A DNA stretch of 64,000 nt from Candidatus Saccharibacteria bacterium oral taxon 488. Its GTDB lineage: Bacteria; Patescibacteriota; Saccharimonadia; Saccharimonadales; Saccharimonadaceae. The translations under genes were made by a program, and so were the position numbers. The DNA lies in contig CP040003.1 in NCBI GenBank assembly GCA_005697215.1, positions 558,001 to 622,000 of the forward strand. Reading direction: 5' to 3'. The notes under the pieces were generated by a model. It worked only from the letters and a program-made list of their open reading frames with translations. It made no database searches and was not told the DNA's origin. Below are positions 57,650-64,000 of the stretch, piece after piece (position 1 is the stretch's first letter; each line of letters starts with the position of its first letter).

Positions 57650-59620
57650 CTACATGGTCTGGCGAATTTCTGCAATCAAATCACGCAGCTCCGCGGCTTT
57701 TTCAAACTCCAGGTTGGCGCTATAGAGCTCCATTTGACCAGTCAACTCCTTGATCAGCGTTGGATATTCGTCCTTTGGAATCTTCTTCAAATCAAGTTTT
57801 GGCTTTTTGTCTGATTCTTTTTGTGGGATGATAGAGCGCAGGCCATCGTCAATCTTCTTCTGGATGGTTTGCGGCGTGATGCCGTGCTCTTCATTATATT
57901 GCTGCTGAATTGCACGCCGACGATTCGTCTCGTCAATCGCTCGCCGCATACTGTCAGTTACATTATCACCATACATCAACACTCGTCCATCGACATGCCG
58001 CGCCGCCCGGCCAATCGTCTGAATCAGCGCCTGTTCAGAGCGCAGGAAGCCTTCTTTATCAGCATCCATAATCGCCACCAGGCTAACTTCCGGCAGGTCC
58101 AACCCCTCACGCAGTAAATTAATACCAACCAAGACGTCGTACGTCCCCAGCCGCAAATCCTTCAGAATATCGCCGCGCTCCAATGTGTCAATTTCACTGT
58201 GTAGATACGCTGTTTTCACACCATTGTCGGTCAAGTAGGCGCTCAAATCCTCAGCCATGCGCTTGGTCAAGGTGGTTACCAGCACGCGGTGGCCGTTGGC
58301 GATGGTCTGGCGAATCTCCTCCATCAAATCATCAACCTGCCCCTCAGTTGGCCGCACCTCAATCGGCGGATCAAGCAGCCCCGTCGGCCGAATCAACTGC
58401 TCGGCCGGCTTTGGCGAATGAGCAATTTCATAGTCACCCGGTGTAGCCGACACATAAATCGCCTGATGAATGTGCTGATCAAATTCATCAAACCTCAGCG
58501 GGCGGTTATCCAGCGCACTCGGCAAACGAAAACCATGCTCCACCAACACTTCCTTGCGCGCTCGGTCGCCGTTATACATACCGCGAACTTGCGGCAAGGT
58601 CATGTGCGACTCGTCGACCAGCAGCAGCCAATCGTCGGGAAAATAATCAATCAAGGTCGCTGGCTGCTCGCCCGGCTCGCGGTCTGTCAAATAGCGCGAA
58701 TAATTCTCAATACCTTTGACAAAGCCAGTTTCTTTGAGCATCTCTAGATCATATTTGGTGCGCTGGCTGAGACGCTGTGCCTCGAGTAACTTATCGTGCG
58801 ATTCAAACCATTTCAGCCGCTCATCAAACTCTTTTTCAATACCAGTGATGGCTTTTTCAATTCGTTCACGCGGCGTCGAATAGTGACTAGACGGGAAAAT
58901 CGTCAGTTGCTTTGGCTGATCCAAAATCTCGCCAGTCAGCGGATCAATTCGCGTAAGTCTCTCGACCTCATCGCCAAAAAACTCCACTCGCACCGCCGTG
59001 TCCTGCCCAGCTGGGAAAATATCCACTACATCGCCGCGCACCCTGAAAGTCCCGCGCGCAAAATCAACGTCGTTGCGCTTATATTGAATATCAGTTAGCA
59101 AGCGAATAAACTTGTCCTGAACCCGCCGCTCACCAACCGTCAATTGAATCGCCATATCAGCATACGTTTCCGGCGAACCGATGCCGTAAATACAAGACAC
59201 GCTGGCCACGATAATAACGTCGCGCCGCGTCAGCAGCGCCGAGGTCGCCGCATGCCGCAGCCGATCGATTTCATCATTAATTTTTGAGTCTTTCTCAATG
59301 TAGGTGTCGCTACTGGCAATGTAGGCTTCTGGCTGATAATAATCAAAATAGCTGACGAAGTAATGTACCTCATTATCCGGAAAAAACTCCTTAAACTCAG
59401 AAAATAGCTGCGCTGCCAACGTCTTGTTGTGCGCCAGCACCAACGTCGGCACATTGGCTCGAGCAATAATATTTGCCATAGTAAAGGTCTTACCCGAACC
59501 CGTCACGCCTAGTAGGGTTTGCTCACGCTCGCCCCGCTTCAAACCATCCACCAACTGAGCAATCGCCGTCGGCTGGTCACCGGTCGGCTGATAGTTGGAG
59601 ACGAGATTAAAGGCGCTCAT
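57650..59620 (-). CDS. uvrB: Excinuclease ABC subunit B
   Basis: Damage-verifying helicase-like protein. Walker A in [12 protein letters not shown] (near residue 38), the beta-hairpin [28 protein letters not shown] (motif II), [22 protein letters not shown], and a C-terminal UVR motif ([17 protein letters not shown]) that binds UvrC. 656 aa. Its TGC-TACAAT box (59630-59638) lies 9 bases before the ATG, back to back with the LOG promoter. Confidence 0.97.
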   Translation of the reverse strand: MSAFNLVSNYQPTGDQPTAIAQLVDGLKRGEREQTLLGVTGSGKTFTMANIIARANVPTLVLAHNKTLAAQLFSEFKEFFPDNEVHYFVSYFDYYQPEAYIASSDTYIEKDSKINDEIDRLRHAATSALLTRRDVIIVASVSCIYGIGSPETYADMAIQLTVGERRVQDKFIRLLTDIQYKRNDVDFARGTFRVRGDVVDIFPAGQDTAVRVEFFGDEVERLTRIDPLTGEILDQPKQLTIFPSSHYSTPRERIEKAITGIEKEFDERLKWFESHDKLLEAQRLSQRTKYDLEMLKETGFVKGIENYSRYLTDREPGEQPATLIDYFPDDWLLLVDESHMTLPQVRGMYNGDRARKEVLVEHGFRLPSALDNRPLRFDEFDQHIHQAIYVSATPGDYEIAHSPKPAEQLIRPTGLLDPPIEVRPTEGQVDDLMEEIRQTIANGHRVLVTTLTKRMAEDLSAYLTDNGVKTAYLHSEIDTLERGDILKDLRLGTYDVLVGINLLREGLDLPEVSLVAIMDADKEGFLRSEQALIQTIGRAARHVDGRVLMYGDNVTDSMRRAIDETNRRRAIQQQYNEEHGITPQTIQKKIDDGLRSIIPQKESDKKPKLDLKKIPKDEYPTLIKELTGQMELYSANLEFEKAAELRDLIAEIRQTM

Positions 59621-59641
59621 ATCATTACTATTGTAGCATTA

Positions 59642-59671
59642 TTGACAAATAACAACTTTTCATGATATAGT
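59642..59671 (+). promoter_or_regulatory. Promoter of the LOG-family gene
   Basis: Perfect TTGACA, 18 bases, TATAGT, with TG two bases before the -10 box. The leader is about 32 bases. It overlaps the uvrB promoter region on the other strand. Confidence 0.72.
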
Positions 59672-59709
59672 TAACCAGTTATTAGCGATAAAACAAAAAG
59701 GGCACTTCA

Positions 59710-60396
59710 ATGACTCCACAAAATACATGTATTCCGCGCGATGTGCAGCTGCAGGCTGCGATGTTCCGCCTCGGTAAGATGGAAGATGAAATCCAGAGCG
59801 GCTACGAAATTCTCCGGAAATATCAGAAAACAGTAACTATCTTTGGTTCGGCGCGCACCGACCCGAATAGCGCCTATTACCACGCCGCGAAAGAAACGGC
59901 TGAACGGCTAGCCAAACTCGGCTATGCTATTGTTTCTGGTGGTGGACACGGCATCATGGGCGCCGCCAACGAAGGCGCTAATAAGGCCGTCCAAGAGGGA
60001 GCGCGAGCTGCTGGCGGCGAGTCGATCGCGTTCAATATCCGCCTGCCGCATGAACAGGAGGTCAATAAGTATGCTACCGAGGTGTTTGAGTTTCAGCACT
60101 TTGCCCCGCGAAAGATTGTCATGACTATGTTTGCCGACGCGTATATCTACTTCCCGGGCGGCTTTGGTACACTGGATGAACTAGCAGAAATATTGACACT
60201 AATCCAGACTGAGAAAGCCAACCGCGCACCGGTGATCCTATTTGACACAGCATTCTGGAGTGATTTGGACGCCTTTTTCCGTAATCATATGCTGGCCGAG
60301 GGAGCTATCGTCGAGAAAGACCTGGATATTTACACCATCACCGACAGCGTCGATGAGATCATTGAGCTGGTACAAGCAAATAAGACCTATTGCTGA
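59710..60396 (+). CDS. LOG family (TIGR00730) nucleotide 5'-monophosphate phosphoribohydrolase-like protein
   Basis: A 228 aa Rossmann-fold protein. VTIFGSARTD (near residue 43), VSGGGHGIMGAANEGA and the diagnostic PGGFGTLDELAEIL (near 150, PGGxGTxxE) are present. LOG enzymes release bases from nucleoside monophosphates; in bacteria the target is often AMP or a purine monophosphate. It is monocistronic on the plus strand, convergent with the following gene. Confidence 0.9.
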   Translation: MTPQNTCIPRDVQLQAAMFRLGKMEDEIQSGYEILRKYQKTVTIFGSARTDPNSAYYHAAKETAERLAKLGYAIVSGGGHGIMGAANEGANKAVQEGARAAGGESIAFNIRLPHEQEVNKYATEVFEFQHFAPRKIVMTMFADAYIYFPGGFGTLDELAEILTLIQTEKANRAPVILFDTAFWSDLDAFFRNHMLAEGAIVEKDLDIYTITDSVDEIIELVQANKTYC

Positions 60397-60413
60397 TCAC
60401 CTATCGTGTCAAT

Positions 60414-61055
60414 TCAGACTTTTTGGGATTTCTTCAGGGTATTTGCGTTTTGCTGGGACTTTTTATGAGGTTTTTTGCTAGCAGATTTTTTAGATTTTAC
60501 GGGCACGGCAGCTGACTTGCGGCATTTTGGTTTAGCGTTGGCTACCGGTAGCTGGAACGGCGACGCGGACTTGACTGGCTCACTGACGGCCGAGGCAACA
60601 TAGCAAATCCCGCCCTCGCAGACGACGCGCTCAACAGTCGGCGTGTGCGTGCGCGGATGGGCTGAAAAACGACGGGTTATTTTATAGCCAAGCCCGCGCT
60701 TACCAGATTCGATACGATGCTGACCGTATGGTAATTGATGATGATAATTTTCAACGATATCCACCGGATGAAACGAGATAACCTGCCCGTCAAAATCCAT
60801 CATCACCCAGTCGCTAGCTCTCGCCCAGGCTATCTGGTCAATTCGCGGCGCAGCAGCCATTAGCGCCTGGTACACTTCTCTGCCCGTCGTGTCCGCCGGA
60901 TCAAGCCCAAGTGCACGGATAATTGAATGAGCCCGAGCTAAAATCTCAGTAATCAACCTCACATCGCTATCATCGCCGGCCATTCGTCTGAGCTCGCTCA
61001 CGGCAACTCGTGTCCGCACTGAATCACCCAATAATTTTGTTAAGTTTCTTGACAT
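60414..61055 (-). CDS. Hypothetical protein with Lys-rich tail, 213 aa
   Basis: Not recognised. A helical N-terminus (VRLITEILARAHSIIRALGLDP) leads to a mixed core (WVMMDFDGQVISFHPVDIVENYHHQLPYGQHRI). The last 45 residues are mostly Lys, Ser, Ala and Gln, disordered and basic, as in nucleic-acid-binding tails. No membrane span. Its ATG overlaps the stop of the PfkB gene by one base, so it belongs to the fba operon. Confidence 0.7.
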   Translation of the reverse strand: MSRNLTKLLGDSVRTRVAVSELRRMAGDDSDVRLITEILARAHSIIRALGLDPADTTGREVYQALMAAAPRIDQIAWARASDWVMMDFDGQVISFHPVDIVENYHHQLPYGQHRIESGKRGLGYKITRRFSAHPRTHTPTVERVVCEGGICYVASAVSEPVKSASPFQLPVANAKPKCRKSAAVPVKSKKSASKKPHKKSQQNANTLKKSQKV

Positions 61056-62017
61056 TAAAACTCCTTTTCGCTTAGTGGCATGGCATGTAGTCGCGCACCT
61101 TGATATAAGATACCGGTTTTAGCACCAATATGATTGACGACCGAGCTTGAATTTGCGCTGGCAAATACTACTGCGTCCTTCAGCTGGGCGCCATGAGCCC
61201 ACTGACTCAAAAAGCCACTGGCAAATGCATCACCTGCGCCAGTCCGATCAATTGCTGGCACATCCTCGTACATCGCTGCTCTGACAATCGTTACACCATC
61301 AGACGCCATCGAGCCATTCACGCCGTCTGTCAGCAACACCACCGGCACGAGCTCTTTTGCTCGCCGCACCAGCTGTTCCAGATCATCACCCGGCACTAAC
61401 TGTTGCATCTCTTCTTTGTTCAGTGCCAATACCTCCACATCATCCAGCAGTCCCATTAACTTCTCGCGCTGTGCTAGCTCTCGCTTGCCTGGATTAAAGC
61501 AAATTTTCATACCAGCTGCTCGCGCCTCACGAAATACCTTATCCAAGACCGTCATCTGACCTGCCAGTGTTGATACATACAGCCAGTCAGCCTCGACACC
61601 TGCCACGGTAAAATCAGCCGCGTGATAATGCGTTGATGCGCCGCGATACGTCAAAATTGTCCGTTCACCGTTTGGCGCCAACAATAGCACCGAGTAGCCC
61701 GTATTGTATTTTTGGGAAAATCGAACATATCGCGTATCAACATTCTCGGCGTCCAGATCGTCCAACACCGCTTGACCAGCCGGATCGCGGCCAACAACTC
61801 CCATAAACATAACTTCATGACCTTGTCTGGCAAAGGTCACCGCAGCATTCGTCGCACCGCCGCCCGTCGAGAAGTGGATTTGATTTACATCAGCCTTGGC
61901 GCCGAGTTCCAACTTGGCAAAACAATGTTCTGGACTTTCGCACACGGGTGTTAGTGCATCTGACTGACTTAAAAAAACATCTTGTACGCCTGCACCGACA
62001 GTAATAATTTTTGCCAC
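61055..62017 (-). CDS. PfkB family sugar kinase
   Basis: A 320 aa ribokinase-fold kinase. STGGGATNAAVTFARQG (near residue 50) is the substrate motif and DRTGAGDAFASGF (near 255) holds the catalytic Asp and anion hole. Ribokinase, fructokinase and minor 6-phosphofructokinase share these motifs. Being directly behind fba it could supply fructose phosphates to glycolysis, for instance in place of PfkA, but the substrate is not shown by sequence. Confidence 0.88.
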   Translation of the reverse strand: MAKIITVGAGVQDVFLSQSDALTPVCESPEHCFAKLELGAKADVNQIHFSTGGGATNAAVTFARQGHEVMFMGVVGRDPAGQAVLDDLDAENVDTRYVRFSQKYNTGYSVLLLAPNGERTILTYRGASTHYHAADFTVAGVEADWLYVSTLAGQMTVLDKVFREARAAGMKICFNPGKRELAQREKLMGLLDDVEVLALNKEEMQQLVPGDDLEQLVRRAKELVPVVLLTDGVNGSMASDGVTIVRAAMYEDVPAIDRTGAGDAFASGFLSQWAHGAQLKDAVVFASANSSSVVNHIGAKTGILYQGARLHAMPLSEKEF

Positions 62018-62928
62018 TACACCACTGCCTTTCCGGCTGAACCAAAGGCCTGAATTTTAGTCTCGACCACTTCCTGTACGGCCGCATAGACTGGTGGCAT
62101 CAGCTTGACAATGGCGTATTCGTTCGGATTTTCGCGCAAGGTTTTTTCCAGCGTCGTGCGGAAAGCGTAACGCATATCGGAATTAATATTAATCTTAGAA
62201 ACGCCAATTTTCGCCGCATCCTTAAAATAATGCAGCGGCGTGCCTGATCCGCCATGGAGCGAAATCTGGCAGTGCAGCGCCTCGCGGATACGCGCTAATA
62301 ATTCCAAATCCAGCACTTTCGGCACCGGATACAACCCGTGCAAATTACCAATCGCCGCCGCAAACGTGTCAATTCCCGTCGCCTCTACGAAATCACGCGC
62401 GCCCTCTGGCGTGGAAAAGGTTTTCTTAATTTCTTCATAGTCAATCGCCTCGGTATGGACGTTTGATGAACCCCAAAAATAATGCGGCTCGGCTTCCACC
62501 AACGCGCCGGTGAACTTGGCGTACTCGACAACTTCGCGGGTTTTGGCGATGATTTCCTCATCCGAGGCATCGTGATTTGCCTGGGAAATATCGATATGCA
62601 CAAACTCATAACCCGCGTCAATCGCCCGCTTGCAGCCCTCCACTGTCGGCCCGTGATCCAAGTTCAAATACATCTCAATGCCGTATTCAGCCTTATAATT
62701 ATCCACCAAATCGCGCACATTCTCCAGACCCATGGCCTTCACCTCGGCGTCTGATACTTCCACCAGCACTGGCGACTGGAGCTTCTGCGCCGCCCGCGCC
62801 ACCGCGATCAGCGTTTCTTGATTATCAATATTAAACGCCCCGACCGCAAAATGTTGCGCCCGTGTCCGCTGCATCAAATGGCGTGCATGCGTGGTATTGC
62901 GCCGAATGTCAGAAATTGTCAGTCCCAT
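62017..62928 (-). CDS. fba: Class II fructose-bisphosphate aldolase
   Basis: Splits fructose 1,6-bisphosphate. Zn ligands and catalytic residues: NLDHG (near residue 88), HIDISQANHD, EAEPHYFWG, AIGNLHGLYP (near 195), SLHGGSGTPL and NINSDMRYAF. The 303 aa length is a class II B/short form. AAAGGG precedes the ATG and TGCTATAAT (62961-62969) is the promoter, giving a leader of about 25 bases. Its stop overlaps the PfkB gene by one base. Confidence 0.95.
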   Translation of the reverse strand: MGLTISDIRRNTTHARHLMQRTRAQHFAVGAFNIDNQETLIAVARAAQKLQSPVLVEVSDAEVKAMGLENVRDLVDNYKAEYGIEMYLNLDHGPTVEGCKRAIDAGYEFVHIDISQANHDASDEEIIAKTREVVEYAKFTGALVEAEPHYFWGSSNVHTEAIDYEEIKKTFSTPEGARDFVEATGIDTFAAAIGNLHGLYPVPKVLDLELLARIREALHCQISLHGGSGTPLHYFKDAAKIGVSKININSDMRYAFRTTLEKTLRENPNEYAIVKLMPPVYAAVQEVVETKIQAFGSAGKAVV

Positions 62929-62960
62929 ATACCCTTTTATCCCTTATGCTATTTATGGTT

Positions 62961-62969
62961 ATTATAGCA
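62961..62969 (-). promoter_or_regulatory. Extended -10 promoter of the fba operon
   Basis: TGCTATAAT on the minus strand, about 33 bases before the ATG. Confidence 0.6.
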
Positions 62970-62982
62970 ACGGCGATGGAAA

Positions 62983-63196
62983 ATGAAAAGAGGCGAAGGG
63001 GTTTTATGATTTATTTTTGTACGGTTTTCGTCAAAATGCTGGTCTTATCTTTTGGCTCATCATGGGGTCAATCCTCATGAGGGAACTTGGTATTTTTACT
63101 TATGCAGCAGCATGGGAGATCGCAACACTTGTGACAATTTCCTGTATAGCTGTAGACGCTCGAGAAATTCCCTGGCGCCTGCGTAAGCCTAAATAA
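62983..63196 (+). pseudogene. Small membrane protein gene with a probable one-base frameshift in GGGG
   Basis: From the ATG at 62983 the frame stops after eight codons. If one G of GGGG (62998-63001) is skipped, a 70 aa membrane protein appears: MKRGEGFYDLFLYGF, a hydrophobic LIFWLIMGSILMRELGIFTYAAAW and a basic WRLRKPK end. Codon-like structure continues to the TAA at 63194, overlapping the transketolase 3' end by 8 bases. Without a slip the only start in this frame would be a TTG or an internal ATG giving about 44 residues. The gene fills an otherwise empty 260 bp gap. Confidence 0.45.
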
Positions 63197-64000
63197 ATGA
63201 CAGGTTATCTTTTACGTGCCGGACAATTGTTTCAACATCAAGTCCATGCTTCTGCCATAATTCAGCTACCGTACCGCTTTCGCCGAACTGGTCGCGGACG
63301 CCGATACGCTTTATTTTGACTGGCAATTTATCGCCGAGTACTTCCGCCACCGCACTGCCAAATCCGCCTGCAATTTGCCCTTCTTCTGCTGTCACCACAC
63401 GGCCGCATTTTTGGGCGGCGGCAACGACCGCTGCTTCGTCCAGCGGTTTAATAGTGTTAAAATGCACGACTTCTGCCTGAACGCCGGAGTACGCCAATTG
63501 TTCTGCCGCCATGAGCAGCTGATAGGTCATCGTGCCAGTACCTAGTAACGCTACATCTTTACCCTGCCGCAGTACGGACGCTCGGCCTATGGCCACCTCA
63601 CCATCCAAAAACAGCAGCATGTCAGCTCGCGGCAACCGCACATAATTTGGCCGCGGATCAGCCGCCATCACTGCTGCCATCATTTCGGCCTCGTAGGCAT
63701 CACCTGGTGCCAAGACCACCATGTTTGGCAGACTCCGCATCAGCGCGATGTCCTCCAGCATTTGGTGCGTCGCGCCGTCCGCACCGACATTCAGCCCGGC
63801 GTGCGAACCGACCAGCTTGACCAGCTGACTATTCAGGCAAATTGTCGTCCGAATTTGTTCCCAATTACGCCCCGGACTGAACGCCGCATAACTGGCTGCA
63901 AACGGAATATTACCCATGGCTGCTAGCCCTGATGCCACCGTCACCAGATTTTGCTCTGCCACACCAACCTCAATGAACCGCGGCGCGCCGATTCGCTCGG
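63189..64000 (-). CDS. tkt: Transketolase, C-terminal part (runs off the window)
   Basis: The frame is open past base 64000; the visible end begins ERIGAPRFIEVGVAEQN, which matches the transketolase pyrimidine-binding domain (RFFDVGIAEQ). Also seen are the SYAAFSPGRNWEQIRT segment, the GADGATHQMLEDIALMRSLPN motif, and the C-terminal domain with VVTAEEGQIAGGFGSAVAEVL. This could be the C half of a whole enzyme or the second subunit of a split one, which the window does not decide. It feeds pentose phosphates into the fba end of glycolysis. Confidence 0.9.
   Translation of the reverse strand, partial: ERIGAPRFIEVGVAEQNLVTVASGLAAMGNIPFAASYAAFSPGRNWEQIRTTICLNSQLVKLVGSHAGLNVGADGATHQMLEDIALMRSLPNMVVLAPGDAYEAEMMAAVMAADPRPNYVRLPRADMLLFLDGEVAIGRASVLRQGKDVALLGTGTMTYQLLMAAEQLAYSGVQAEVVHFNTIKPLDEAAVVAAAQKCGRVVTAEEGQIAGGFGSAVAEVLGDKLPVKIKRIGVRDQFGESGTVAELWQKHGLDVETIVRHVKDNLSFI

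Noticed and set aside
62862..63080. Plus-strand 72 codon frame starting inside fba
   Set aside because: It begins antisense to a conserved gene and uses another frame than the hydrophobic coding-like stretch that follows.
1..64000. CRISPR arrays, insertion sequences, prophage or integrative element
   Set aside because: No regularly spaced repeats, transposase, integrase or phage structural gene is seen. Plus-strand groups are short and bounded by housekeeping genes.

Overview
The window most likely comes from a reduced-genome Candidatus Saccharibacteria (TM7, Patescibacteria) chromosome. The taxonomic call is an inference. It rests on short housekeeping proteins packed with 1-20 base overlaps; paired DUF348-G5 surface proteins ending in a 3D-like or lytic transglycosylase domain; large Ser/Pro/Thr/Ala-rich single-span membrane proteins; a DUF5665 protein; type IV pilin-like proteins; a Mur ligase; lower glycolysis without biosynthetic operons; and a LigA that has lost its zinc finger. 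TGA is used as an ordinary stop, which argues against Gracilibacteria and Absconditabacteria. G+C is roughly one half by eye. No stretch longer than about 300 bases lacks a gene; there is no rRNA, CRISPR array, insertion sequence or prophage.

Layout. 1-19.9 kb, minus strand: start of rpsP, then (in transcription order) rpmF-nusB-nudix-rnc; pyk-pgk-tpiA-Pro-rich membrane protein-uvrD; two DUF348-G5 wall proteins; rsmA-yfiH; metG-tatD-two unknown genes; and a cysteine desulfurase-ydcF-mnmA group for tRNA thiolation. 20-26 kb: a plus-strand orphan exported protein, leuS, a LolA-like membrane protein, a Mur ligase, and a probable small structured RNA with its own promoter and terminator. 26-30 kb: GNAT and pta divergent from a 20 bp spacer, then five genes for nucleotide house-cleaning (two HAM1 relatives, a deoxyribosyltransferase-like protein, a MazG-like/DUF1653 fusion, and one uncertain relative) leading back to ligA. 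32-38 kb: membrane protein, htpX, lemA, a plus-strand AbrB-ABC exporter operon with a palindromic operator, a serine hydrolase, and three tRNAs (two Leu, one Cys). 38-45 kb: peptide-binding protein, secG, a PF04020 membrane protein, a pilin, uvrC, a nucleotidyltransferase-like gene, a frameshifted HD hydrolase and thrE. 45.7-60 kb: dnaE, DUF5665, galU, nudix, gatB-(HEPN-like)-gatA-gatC, a pilin-like protein with a large ectodomain, a membrane protein and uvrB. 59.7-64 kb: a LOG-family protein, an unknown basic protein, a PfkB kinase, fba, a probably frameshifted small membrane gene and the C-terminal part of transketolase.

Working together: uvrD, uvrB, uvrC, ligA and dnaE cover repair and replication. 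GatCAB with the Leu/Cys tRNAs, leuS, metG, mnmA and rsmA cover translation. Fba, tpiA, pgk, pyk, pta, transketolase and PfkB give a fermentative sugar route.

Two features stand out. First, an extended -10 element (TGn-TATAAT or a near relative) lies 6 or 7 bases before the start codon of at least fourteen genes, so many mRNAs should be leaderless. Second, hairpin-forming DNA has been inserted in frame in mnmA and leuS, with a weaker case in uvrC, resembling coding palindromic elements.
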